DNA of 5,499 bases from Bacteroidota bacterium (GTDB lineage: Bacteria; Bacteroidota; Kryptoniia; Kryptoniales; JAKASW01): positions 1 through 5,499 of the forward strand of contig JAJYGB010000068.1 in NCBI GenBank assembly GCA_021785235.1. The letters are read 5' to 3'. Below are positions 1 to 5,499 of this stretch, piece after piece; positions within the stretch are counted from its first letter, which is position 1, and each line of letters starts with the position of its first letter. A program made the translations under genes and the position numbers. The notes under the pieces were generated by a model. The model was not told where the DNA came from. It did not search any database and worked only from the letters and a program-made list of their open reading frames with translations.

Positions 1-36
1 AAATTCGCACCAGGCCAATCCCGTCTGGCCCTCGCC

Positions 37-173
37 AGGAGGAGGGGGCTCAAGCCGTGAGCGGGAAATTTCGACGAACTAAGAAGGCGCCTGTCGGCTG
101 GCAACAGGCGCCTATCGTGGTCCCGAAAGAGCGGGACGCTTTCCCCCTGATAGTAGGGCTCCCCCTCCGTCCT
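37..173. other. Structured intergenic element, candidate small RNA or repeat
   Basis: The segment folds on paper into a compact nested structure. A 12-bp closing helix (37-48 with 161-173, one bulged G at 169) surrounds a 6-bp helix (63-68 with 140-145), a 4-bp helix (74-77 with 115-118) and a perfect 10-bp apical hairpin (85-94 with 104-113, loop 95-103). Side hairpins can form at 49-61 (CTCA/TGAG), 120-137 (GTCCCG/CGGGAC) and 145-158 (CCCT/AGGG). Such nesting is more than scattered chance hairpins and recalls small structured RNAs or palindromic intergenic repeats. I could not match it to tmRNA, RNase P RNA, SRP RNA, tRNA or a riboswitch class I know. The strand is undecided because the fold is nearly symmetric on the complement. 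No T-tract follows it on the + strand, so it is not a classical terminator. Confidence 0.35.
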
Positions 174-421
174 TCAAAAATACAGATGCAATCCGAATAA
201 ACTCATTGACCTTTTTCACATCGACCCGAGGATCTTTGGCACACATGTGCCTATCATCGGCACCAGCCGACATATTTTGCAGTGTTCGTCACGCTCATGA
301 CATTTTGGTTACTTTGCGGCTTCCAGATGGAGAACCTTCACAGATTGCCACGGTTTGTATTTTGGTGAGCGGTTCAATATCTTGTCGCAGAATCCCGTAA
401 AAGGAAAGATCAGGTGTATAA
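174..421. other. Non-coding leader region upstream of ddl
   Basis: I see no gene here; short open frames lack ribosome binding sites and protein-like composition. It probably carries the promoter and 5' leader of the ddl cluster. The best promoter-like pieces are TTGACC at 206-211 and GATCTTTG at 231-238, resembling a Bacteroidota-type TTG / TAnnTTTG pair with one mismatch and a 22-nt gap. This is weak evidence. Two small adjacent hairpins, each with a 5-bp stem and 4-nt loop, occur at 238-251 (GGCAC/GTGCC) and 257-270 (TCGGC/GCCGA). A purine-rich stretch at 399-408 and CAGG at 411-414 lie just before the ddl start and are the only candidate ribosome binding sites. Confidence 0.4.
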
Positions 422-1441
422 GTGAGAATAGCGGTCCTGCTCGGCGGCAGTTCGCCCGAACGCCTTGTATCCATCGCTTCCGGCAGAGGAGTTATCAAGG
501 CGCTCCGCGAGCTTGGACATGACGTCACTGCAGTCGACCCGGCGCTCGGGACCACACAGATATCTGAGTCTGAACTTCTCTCTCAGGCCGTGGGGACAAC
601 GCCGCCGACACAGGAGTTCCTCGATAAACTGTCGCCGAGAAATTATATAGCGGCCATAGACTCCGCAATCTTCGACAATGTCGACCTGGCATTTATAATC
701 CTTCACGGTAAATGGGGAGAGGACGGAATCATCCAGTCTCTCCTCGAACTTCGCTGCATCAGATACACCGGCTCAGGCGTAATGGCAAGCGCGATTGCGA
801 TGGACAAAGTGATGTCGAAGAAACTGTTCAAGCATCATGGAACGCCCACCGCGGATTGGTTCGACTACCGTGTGAATTCATCTCACAGGTCGCCGGCGGT
901 CAGGCAGGAAATCGCAAAAATAGGATACCCGAACGTCGTCAAGCCGAACGACCAGGGCTCATCGGTCGCGATCACGATTGTCGGCAACGATTCCGAGCTC
1001 GACGCGGCCCTCGACGAGGCGGAGAAATTCTCGGGAATAGTCCTGGTCGAGAAATTCATAAAGGGAGCAGAACTGACGGTAGGAATATTAGGCGACGAGC
1101 CGCTCACGGTGATCGAGATCAGGCCGCACGACGGATTCTACGACTATCATCACAAGTACACAAAAGGAATGACGGACTACCTCGTGCCCGCACCGATAGA
1201 AGATTCCCTGGCGACGAAACTCCAGGAGATCTCATTGAACACTTTCAGTTCGCTCGGGTGCAGGGGCTTTGGAAGGGTCGATTTCAGGGTAGGGCCGGAC
1301 GGCATTCCTTACTGCCTGGAAGTAAACACGATACCCGGCATGACCGAGACAAGCCTTGTGCCGAAGGCTGCCGCCGCCGCCGGGATTTCATTCACAGAGG
1401 TTGTCGGAAGAATCGTTGAATTGGGTTTGCAGGGCAAATGA
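422..1441 (+). CDS. ddl: D-alanine--D-alanine ligase
   Basis: Cytoplasmic ATP-grasp enzyme that joins two D-alanines with ATP, making the dipeptide that MurF adds to peptidoglycan precursors. The 339 residues cover the whole family. The N-terminal domain opens with LLGGSSPER (6-14; E13 fits the conserved Glu that binds the first D-Ala), followed by HGKWGEDG (95-102). The ATP-grasp part has KPNDQGSSVAIT (174-185, catalytic-type Ser), the omega-loop Lys-Tyr pair K245-Y246, metal ligands D287, E300 and N302, and the signature EVNTIPGMTETSLVPK (300-315). Tyr at 246, rather than the Phe of D-Ala-D-Lac ligases, predicts D-Ala-D-Ala and ordinary vancomycin-sensitive precursors (family knowledge). 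The GTG start is fixed by an in-frame TAA directly before it (419-421) and by the family's usual N-terminus. The ribosome binding site is weak. The stop overlaps the next start as ATGA, implying translational coupling. Confidence 0.96.
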   Translation: MRIAVLLGGSSPERLVSIASGRGVIKALRELGHDVTAVDPALGTTQISESELLSQAVGTTPPTQEFLDKLSPRNYIAAIDSAIFDNVDLAFIILHGKWGEDGIIQSLLELRCIRYTGSGVMASAIAMDKVMSKKLFKHHGTPTADWFDYRVNSSHRSPAVRQEIAKIGYPNVVKPNDQGSSVAITIVGNDSELDAALDEAEKFSGIVLVEKFIKGAELTVGILGDEPLTVIEIRPHDGFYDYHHKYTKGMTDYLVPAPIEDSLATKLQEISLNTFSSLGCRGFGRVDFRVGPDGIPYCLEVNTIPGMTETSLVPKAAAAAGISFTEVVGRIVELGLQGK

Positions 1442-1746
1442 AAGCGCGCGGCTTCAATAAATTCCTGAAGAGCATTAAGAAGAAAAACGCTTTGATACTT
1501 CTCGTAATATCGATTGGACTTGTTTACATCCTATTCGATCAGCGGGGGCTGATTCAACGGATAAGACTAACGAGCGAAAAAAACGCTCTCGAGGGCAGGA
1601 TCGAGCAATTGCAGAAAGAAAATGCCGCTATGCAGGCGGAGATCACGAAGCTTCAGACCAGCGACAAGGAAATTGAACGGATAGCGAGAGAGAAGTATTT
1701 TATGCACAGGAATGGTGAAAAAGTCATCAAGGTCGAGCCAAAGTAG
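1438..1746 (+). CDS. FtsB/DivIC-type septum formation initiator protein
   Basis: Small bitopic membrane protein of the FtsB/DivIC family, a divisome scaffold that in known systems pairs with FtsL and connects FtsQ/DivIB to septal peptidoglycan synthesis. The 102-residue protein shows the family plan: a Lys/Arg-rich cytoplasmic N-terminus (K2, R4, K8, K11, K14-K16), one transmembrane helix at about 18-33, then a Glu/Lys/Gln-rich coiled coil at about 42-75. It ends with the typical motif EIERIAREKYFM (78-89) followed by NGEKVIKV (92-99). The positive N-terminus predicts N-in topology. The ATG overlaps the ddl stop (ATGA), with AGGG at 1431-1434 just upstream, so it is probably coupled to ddl. 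FtsB, DivIC and FtsL are hard to separate by sequence, so no symbol is given; the IAREKY-type ending favours FtsB/DivIC over FtsL. Confidence 0.88.
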   Translation: MKARGFNKFLKSIKKKNALILLVISIGLVYILFDQRGLIQRIRLTSEKNALEGRIEQLQKENAAMQAEITKLQTSDKEIERIAREKYFMHRNGEKVIKVEPK

Positions 1747-3091
1747 CTTCCGCGAAGCGGGCCGCGCTTCGTCGGGATTATTTACTCCACCCAAATCCGC
1801 AATTCCACTGGCTGAAAGAATTCGCCCGGAGAATTTCGGGGACTTCGTCGGCCAGGAGCATCTCGTCGGGGAAAACGGCACACTCCGGAAGATGATCGAA
1901 GGCGGCAACATCCGCTCGATGATACTCTGGGGTCCGCCGGGGACCGGAAAGACCACCCTCGCCAGGTTGATCGCCGGTAAATTGCAGGCGGACTTCTACC
2001 AGATAAACGCAGTATCGTCCGGCGTGCAGGAGCTCCGCGAAATAATTTCCACGGCAAGGAAGTCTCTAGAGATCGGGAGACGGACAATTCTCTTTATAGA
2101 TGAAATCCACCGCTTCAACAAGGCGCAACAGGACGCGCTCCTGGAAAGCGTCGAGAATGGGACCGTCATACTGATCGGCGCGACAACGGAGAACCCGTCG
2201 TTCGAGGTTATATCTCCCCTCCTTTCACGCAGCCAGGTTTACGTATTGGACACTCTCGGCAAAGACGATCTTGCAAAAATCCTCCGCCGGACAATCGAGC
2301 AGGACGGAGTTCTTGCGGAGATCCAGGCGAAGGCAGGAGGAGGCCCGCTGATTCTCCCCGATGCAGAGGAAGAGTTGATCGGCTTAAGCGGCGGAGATGC
2401 ACGCGTCATGCTGAACGCTCTTGAGGTCGCACTCGACCTTGCGGGAAAAAAGTCTCCGGCCCGGATCTCGCGGGACATCGTGCGCGAAGCTTACCAGATC
2501 AGGCATTACAGGTACGACCGCACCGGTGAGGAGCATTACAACTCGATTTCCGCCTTCATAAAGAGTGTACGCGGCAGCGATCCCGACGCGGCGGTGTATT
2601 ACCTCGCGAGAATGCTGGAGGCCGGCGAAGATCCGAAGTTCATCGCGCGGCGGCTTATCATTCTCGCATCCGAAGACATCGGCAATGCAGAGCCTTACGC
2701 GCTAACGTTAGCCACCGCCGCCTTCACGGCAGTGGATTACATCGGCATGCCGGAGGCGCGCATCATACTCGCGCAGGCAACAACGTACCTGGCCAGCTGC
2801 CCGAAGAGCAACGCTTCGTACATTTCCATCGAGCGCGCGGCGGCAGACGTGCAGGAAAACCCATACCTTCCTGTCCCCCTTCATTTGAGGAACGCCCCGA
2901 CAAAACTGATGAAGGAGCTCGGATACCACAAAGGTTACAAATATGCGCATGATTTCGGCGAACACTTCGTGGAACAACAATATCTCCCCGACGTAATCAA
3001 AGACAAAATCTACTACGAACCGTCCGAGATAGGGAGAGAAGCGGCACTGAAGAAATATCTCGAGTCAATTTGGAAAAAAAGAAAAAAGTAG
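1712..3091 (+). CDS. rarA: AAA+ ATPase RarA/MgsA (replication-associated recombination protein A)
   Basis: Cytoplasmic AAA+ ATPase related to clamp-loader subunits and eukaryotic WRNIP1/Mgs1, acting at stalled replication forks and single-strand DNA ends (family knowledge). The 459 residues run close to the usual length (E. coli about 447). Visible are PLAERIRPENFGDFVGQEHL (32-51), Walker A GPPGTGKTT (74-82), Walker B LFIDEIHRFNK (127-137), sensor 1 GATTENPSFE (156-165), likely arginine finger R173 in LLSRSQVY, and sensor 2 GGDARVMLNALE (227-238). The C-terminal tetramerisation region starts near HYNSISAFIKSVRGSDPDAA (275-294). ATG 1712 lies inside the previous gene (35-bp overlap). The only other in-frame start before the conserved part is GTG 1715, and an in-frame stop sits at 1682, so the overlap is real. 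The residues before about 23 are a Ser/Arg-rich extension. The gene ends in an A-rich tract, KKRKK then TAG, discussed as a possible frameshift site. Confidence 0.96.
   Translation: MVKKSSRSSQSSFREAGRASSGLFTPPKSAIPLAERIRPENFGDFVGQEHLVGENGTLRKMIEGGNIRSMILWGPPGTGKTTLARLIAGKLQADFYQINAVSSGVQELREIISTARKSLEIGRRTILFIDEIHRFNKAQQDALLESVENGTVILIGATTENPSFEVISPLLSRSQVYVLDTLGKDDLAKILRRTIEQDGVLAEIQAKAGGGPLILPDAEEELIGLSGGDARVMLNALEVALDLAGKKSPARISRDIVREAYQIRHYRYDRTGEEHYNSISAFIKSVRGSDPDAAVYYLARMLEAGEDPKFIARRLIILASEDIGNAEPYALTLATAAFTAVDYIGMPEARIILAQATTYLASCPKSNASYISIERAAADVQENPYLPVPLHLRNAPTKLMKELGYHKGYKYAHDFGEHFVEQQYLPDVIKDKIYYEPSEIGREAALKKYLESIWKKRKK
3082..3088 (+). promoter_or_regulatory. Candidate -1 slippery heptamer A AAA AAG at the end of rarA
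   Basis: In the rarA frame the last codons read AGA AAA AAG TAG, which places the heptamer A AAA AAG exactly in phase directly before the stop. The same heptamer drives -1 frameshifting in E. coli dnaX. A second run of seven A's sits at 3074-3080. After a -1 slip, translation would continue GTA GCC and run without a stop into the ROK kinase. A palindromic hairpin lies downstream at 3105-3120, but its 16-nt spacing is longer than the usual 5-9 nt, and no strong upstream SD-like stimulator is seen. Lys-rich C-termini make such A-runs by chance, so this is a hypothesis only. Confidence 0.25.
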
Positions 3092-3104
3092 CCCGCCCTG
3101 CCGG

Positions 3105-3120
3105 TGCAGTCCGGACTGCA
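3105..3120. repeat. Perfect 16-bp palindrome between rarA and the ROK kinase gene
   Basis: TGCAGTCCGGACTGCA equals its own reverse complement. In RNA it can form a 6-bp stem (TGCAGT/ACTGCA) with a CCGG loop. It ends directly before the AAAGGA ribosome binding site of the ROK kinase gene. A perfect 16-bp palindrome is expected by chance less than once in ten windows of this size. It could be an intercistronic mRNA hairpin tuning ROK translation or RNA processing, a frameshift stimulator, or a protein-binding operator. There is no T-run after it, so it is not an intrinsic terminator. Confidence 0.5.
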
Positions 3121-3126
3121 AAAGGA
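3121..3126 (+). promoter_or_regulatory. Ribosome binding site fixing the ROK kinase start
   Basis: AAAGGA lies 9 nt before ATG 3136 and is the clearest Shine-Dalgarno sequence in the window. It favours ATG 3136 over TTG 3070, which would add a 22-residue Lys-rich leader overlapping rarA that the ROK family does not have. Confidence 0.7.
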
Positions 3127-3135
3127 ATTGTCCAG

Positions 3136-4083
3136 ATGAAATTCATTATCGGAGTGGATCTTGGCGGAACGTACATAAAGGCAGGGTCTGTCTCGAAAGA
3201 AGGAGAACTTCTCAACGAGACATCGCTTCCCTCCCAGGGCGAAGTCGGGCCGCAGGCAGTGGTCAGCCAGATCGCGAAAGCGGTCGAGACGATAAGACAA
3301 AAACATCCCGGCGAAGAATTGCTCGGCGTCGGGATAGGATCGCCGGGAATAGTGGATCTCGACGGAGGTACGGTGAAGTATCCGCCGAACCTCGCTAATT
3401 GGAAAGTGTTCAGGTTGGGCGATGAGGTCGCGAAAAAGATCGGCGCGCGTGTGGAGGTTGAGAACGACGCCAATGCCGCCGCGGTCGGAGAGCTTAAATT
3501 CGGCGCGGGAAAAGGACTAAAGAATTTTGTGATGATAACTCTCGGCACCGGGGTCGGCGGCGGCTTCGTAGTGGACGGCAGGGTCTTCCGCGGCGAGGAA
3601 GGCGGCGCCGGAGAAATAGGCCACACCACGATCGACTACGACGGCCCGTTATGCGGCTGCGGGAATCACGGCTGCGTCGAGGCATACGTCGGCCAAAAAC
3701 ACCTTTCCCGGCGGGTTGCAGAACAACTGAAGACCCACCCGGACTCGCTGATCAACAAGCTTCTTGCAGGCGACATCGACAAACTCGAGCCTAAGATAAT
3801 CAGCCAGGCTGCTGATCGTGGCGACAGGTTCGCGCTCGATGTCTGGAAAGAAACGGGGATGTACATTGGGACCGCTGTGGCGTCTGCTTTCAACCTTTTC
3901 GACGTCACGACGCTCATAATCGGCGGCGGGGTCGCAATGGCCGGCAAGCCTCTCTTTGATTCAATCGAGGCAACGGTCAAAGCACGTGTGCTTTCTCCCC
4001 TGAAACCACGAGTGAAGGTCATAAAAGCGCAGCTTGCCAACTCCGCTGGCATAATCGGCGCAGCCGCGTTGATTGCGGATTGA
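3136..4083 (+). CDS. ROK-family sugar kinase, glucokinase-like
   Basis: Cytoplasmic kinase of the ROK branch of the hexokinase/actin fold, phosphorylating a hexose or amino sugar (glucose, N-acetylglucosamine or N-acetylmannosamine) with ATP. The 315 residues match full family length. Seen are the phosphate-1 loop GVDLGGTYIKAG (6-17), the catalytic ENDANAAA segment (109-116, Asp111 as base), the phosphate-2 loop GTGVGGG (137-143), EIGH (160-163), and the ROK zinc cluster of H163 with C173, C175 and C180 in CGCGNHGCVE. The adenosine segment IIGGGVAMAG is at 261-270. The start is ATG 3136, supported by AAAGGA and by the family's usual first residues; the in-frame TTG at 3070 is less likely. It follows rarA by 44 nt and precedes lptD by 36 nt, so it is probably cotranscribed. 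Motifs fit a glucokinase best, but substrate cannot be fixed from sequence, so no symbol is given. Confidence 0.93.
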   Translation: MKFIIGVDLGGTYIKAGSVSKEGELLNETSLPSQGEVGPQAVVSQIAKAVETIRQKHPGEELLGVGIGSPGIVDLDGGTVKYPPNLANWKVFRLGDEVAKKIGARVEVENDANAAAVGELKFGAGKGLKNFVMITLGTGVGGGFVVDGRVFRGEEGGAGEIGHTTIDYDGPLCGCGNHGCVEAYVGQKHLSRRVAEQLKTHPDSLINKLLAGDIDKLEPKIISQAADRGDRFALDVWKETGMYIGTAVASAFNLFDVTTLIIGGGVAMAGKPLFDSIEATVKARVLSPLKPRVKVIKAQLANSAGIIGAAALIAD

Positions 4084-4119
4084 CCATTCATCTCCCGGAG
4101 TGCTCATCGCTGATGTGAA

Positions 4120-5499
4120 GTGAGAACAATATTATCAATACTCATCGTGCTCTTCGGCGTCTCAGCGCTTCAGGCTTCCGAAATATTTTCCCTTACCGCG
4201 CCGGGACTTCAGTTTAGAAGTCAGCAGGCAGATACCACCCGAAACGACAGCGCTACCGCATTGATTAAATCACGCGCAGATACCACATCATCCCCGGACA
4301 CAACGACCGCGGCAGATACGACCGCTGCAAAGGCTGCCATCGATACAACAGTTACATACAGCGCCGCTGACTCCATCGTCTATTCGATTTCCACACGCGA
4401 GATGAAGTTGTACACCAAGGGAGACATGCAATACAGGGATTTCAAGCTCGACGCCGGCCACATCGCAATAAACTGGGACACAGCGATCCTTACCGCCGAG
4501 GGGACGAAAGACACTTCGGACAAGATTGTCCAGCAACCCGTATTCAAAGACGGAGGCGAAACATATGACGGCTCTCATGTGGCTTACGATTTCAAAAGCC
4601 AAAAGGGAAGAGTCAATGTTGCCAACACGGTGATAAGCAAGAGCTACTACCACGGCGAGCTTATCAAGAAGTATGCGAAGGATGTTCTCTATGTCGAAAA
4701 CGGCAGGTTCACCACTTGCGATAAGGCCGACCCCGACTATTATTTCCAGAGCTCGAAGATGAAACTCGTGGTGAACAACAGGATTGTCGCGGAACCGATA
4801 ATAATGTATATCGACGGCGTACCTGTGTTCGCTCTCCCCTTCGGGGTGTTTCCTGCCAGGTCGGGGAGGCGCAGCGGGATTATCACGCCGTCTTTCGGAG
4901 AAAGTGCACTTTACGGAAGGTACCTTTCACACTTCGGCTATTTCTGGGCCATAAACGAGTACTCCGATCTGACTACTACGGCCGACTGGTGGACGCGAGG
5001 CAACTACGATATCAAGACGGGGCTGCGGTATAACATGAGATACTATTTTCAGGGAAGCATCTACGGGGCTTACAGTTACCTGGCAACAGGTCTGCCCGGC
5101 GATCCAAACAGGACCGTTCAAAAAAACTGGAACCTGGACATAACTCACCAGCAGACGATCGACCCGAACACACAGTTGACGGCAAACGTCAGCATGAGCT
5201 CGCAGAATTATTTCCAGGCGACCGCGTTCGACTACCCGCAGCTCCTGCAGCAGAACCTCGTATCGAATGTCACGTTGTTCAGGAGCTGGCAGGAGTCCGG
5301 CAACAGCATTTCGATCAATCTCCACCGCGATCAGAATCTGCAGAACGGCTCGATAAGTGCAAGTCTTCCCAATATTTCATTTTCGCATAACCAGAGCTAC
5401 CCGTTCCGCAGCGCCGCGCATGCGAATACTCCTCTCGACCAGCTCGCGTGGTACGAACTGATCGGTTATTCGTACAGCGGCCAGTTTCAGAACAACACT
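4120..5499 (+). CDS. lptD: LPS-assembly protein LptD, 5' part (cut by window end)
   Basis: Outer-membrane beta-barrel that, with lipoprotein LptE, receives LPS from the LptA bridge and inserts it into the outer leaflet. The frame is open for 460 codons to the window edge, with no stop. It shows a signal peptide (hydrophobic 4-18, likely cleavage after ALQA at residue 19), a Thr/Asp-rich linker with repeated DTT (38-77), and an OstA-type jellyroll from about 86 (GDMQYRDFKLDAGHIAINWD at 101-120). The segment FTTCDKADPDYYF (197-209) and SGRRSGIITPSFG (248-260) match the jellyroll end and barrel start of known LptD. Barrel-like alternating strands rich in Tyr, Trp, Ser and Asn follow. The start is GTG 4120: an in-frame TGA at 4111-4113 rules out anything upstream, and the alternative GTG 4147 would shorten the signal peptide. 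The ribosome binding site is weak (GGAG at 4097-4100 is far). Only one Cys (C200) occurs in the visible part. Confidence 0.92.
   Translation, partial: MRTILSILIVLFGVSALQASEIFSLTAPGLQFRSQQADTTRNDSATALIKSRADTTSSPDTTTAADTTAAKAAIDTTVTYSAADSIVYSISTREMKLYTKGDMQYRDFKLDAGHIAINWDTAILTAEGTKDTSDKIVQQPVFKDGGETYDGSHVAYDFKSQKGRVNVANTVISKSYYHGELIKKYAKDVLYVENGRFTTCDKADPDYYFQSSKMKLVVNNRIVAEPIIMYIDGVPVFALPFGVFPARSGRRSGIITPSFGESALYGRYLSHFGYFWAINEYSDLTTTADWWTRGNYDIKTGLRYNMRYYFQGSIYGAYSYLATGLPGDPNRTVQKNWNLDITHQQTIDPNTQLTANVSMSSQNYFQATAFDYPQLLQQNLVSNVTLFRSWQESGNSISINLHRDQNLQNGSISASLPNISFSHNQSYPFRSAAHANTPLDQLAWYELIGYSYSGQFQNNT

Noticed and set aside
1..60. Open frame ending in TGA at 58-60 (about 19 codons, Arg-rich end), as the tail of an upstream gene
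   Set aside because: Too short to judge, no recognisable C-terminus, and it runs into the inverted-repeat element.
1..174. Open minus-strand frame through the structured element
   Set aside because: An in-frame stop lies directly upstream, there is no ATG or ribosome binding site, and I recognise no domain.
3..200. Open frame of 65 codons on the + strand ending at TAA 198-200
   Set aside because: It spans all the hairpins, its composition is not protein-like, and an open frame of this length is fairly likely by chance in GC-rich DNA.
206..234. Sigma-70 promoter with TTGACC as -35
   Set aside because: No hexamer 16-18 bp downstream resembles TATAAT.
237..251. Sigma-54 promoter resemblance (TGGCAC followed by TGCC)
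   Set aside because: The -24 GG and -12 GC elements are one base too close, and the TTGC part is not intact.
2701..2712. Perfect 12-bp palindrome GCTAACGTTAGC inside rarA
   Set aside because: About one such palindrome is expected by chance in a window of this size, and it lies within conserved coding sequence.
3070..3135. TTG 3070 as the start of the ROK kinase
   Set aside because: The extra 22 residues are Lys-rich and not family-like, and ATG 3136 has a good ribosome binding site at 3121-3126.
2997..3629. Minus-strand open frame of 210 codons opposite rarA and the ROK kinase gene
   Set aside because: Its Pro/Ser/Thr-rich composition is typical of the antisense of a GC-rich gene, and the + strand carries well-recognised proteins.
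3979..3994. Hairpin AAAGCA/TGCTTT near the end of the ROK kinase gene, considered as a terminator
   Set aside because: It is inside the coding region, has a short AT-rich stem, and is not followed by a T-run.
4927..5325. Minus-strand open frame of 132 codons opposite lptD
   Set aside because: No domain is recognisable and the + strand frame is a convincing LptD barrel throughout.

Overview
The window is five same-strand protein genes preceded by about 420 bases without a convincing gene. LptD, an outer-membrane LPS-assembly protein, marks the organism as a diderm (Gram-negative) bacterium. Base composition looks moderately GC-rich. Two genes start with GTG and several ribosome binding sites are weak. 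The style of the LptD (a Thr/Asp-rich linker after the signal peptide) and the weak Shine-Dalgarno use suggest the Bacteroidota/Ignavibacteria (FCB) group. That placement is an inference from style, not a proven assignment.

Layout. Positions 1-421 hold no convincing gene. Positions 37-173 can fold into a compact nested structure (a 12-bp closing helix, a perfect 10-bp apical hairpin and side hairpins) and may be a small RNA or an intergenic repeat. From 422 to the end of the window all genes are on the + strand and tightly packed: ddl (D-Ala-D-Ala ligase, 422-1441), an FtsB/DivIC-type divisome protein (1438-1746, ATGA overlap with ddl), rarA/mgsA (AAA+ ATPase, 1712-3091, 35-bp overlap with the preceding gene), a ROK-family sugar kinase (3136-4083, 44-bp gap) and lptD (4120 to beyond 5499, 36-bp gap). 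No terminator-like hairpin with a T-run is visible between the genes, so one transcript is plausible.

Function. Three of the five products build or divide the envelope: Ddl supplies the D-Ala-D-Ala end of peptidoglycan precursors, the FtsB/DivIC-like protein is a septal scaffold, and LptD inserts LPS into the outer membrane. RarA acts at stalled replication forks. The ROK kinase probably phosphorylates a hexose or amino sugar. Together they look like a growth and division housekeeping cluster.

The most interesting signal is at the rarA/ROK junction. The last codons of rarA form the heptamer A AAA AAG directly before the TAG stop, a 16-bp perfect palindrome lies 16 nt downstream, and the -1 frame stays open straight into the ROK kinase. 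Programmed frameshifting here would give a RarA-ROK fusion of about 790 residues. This is a testable hypothesis, not a demonstrated event.
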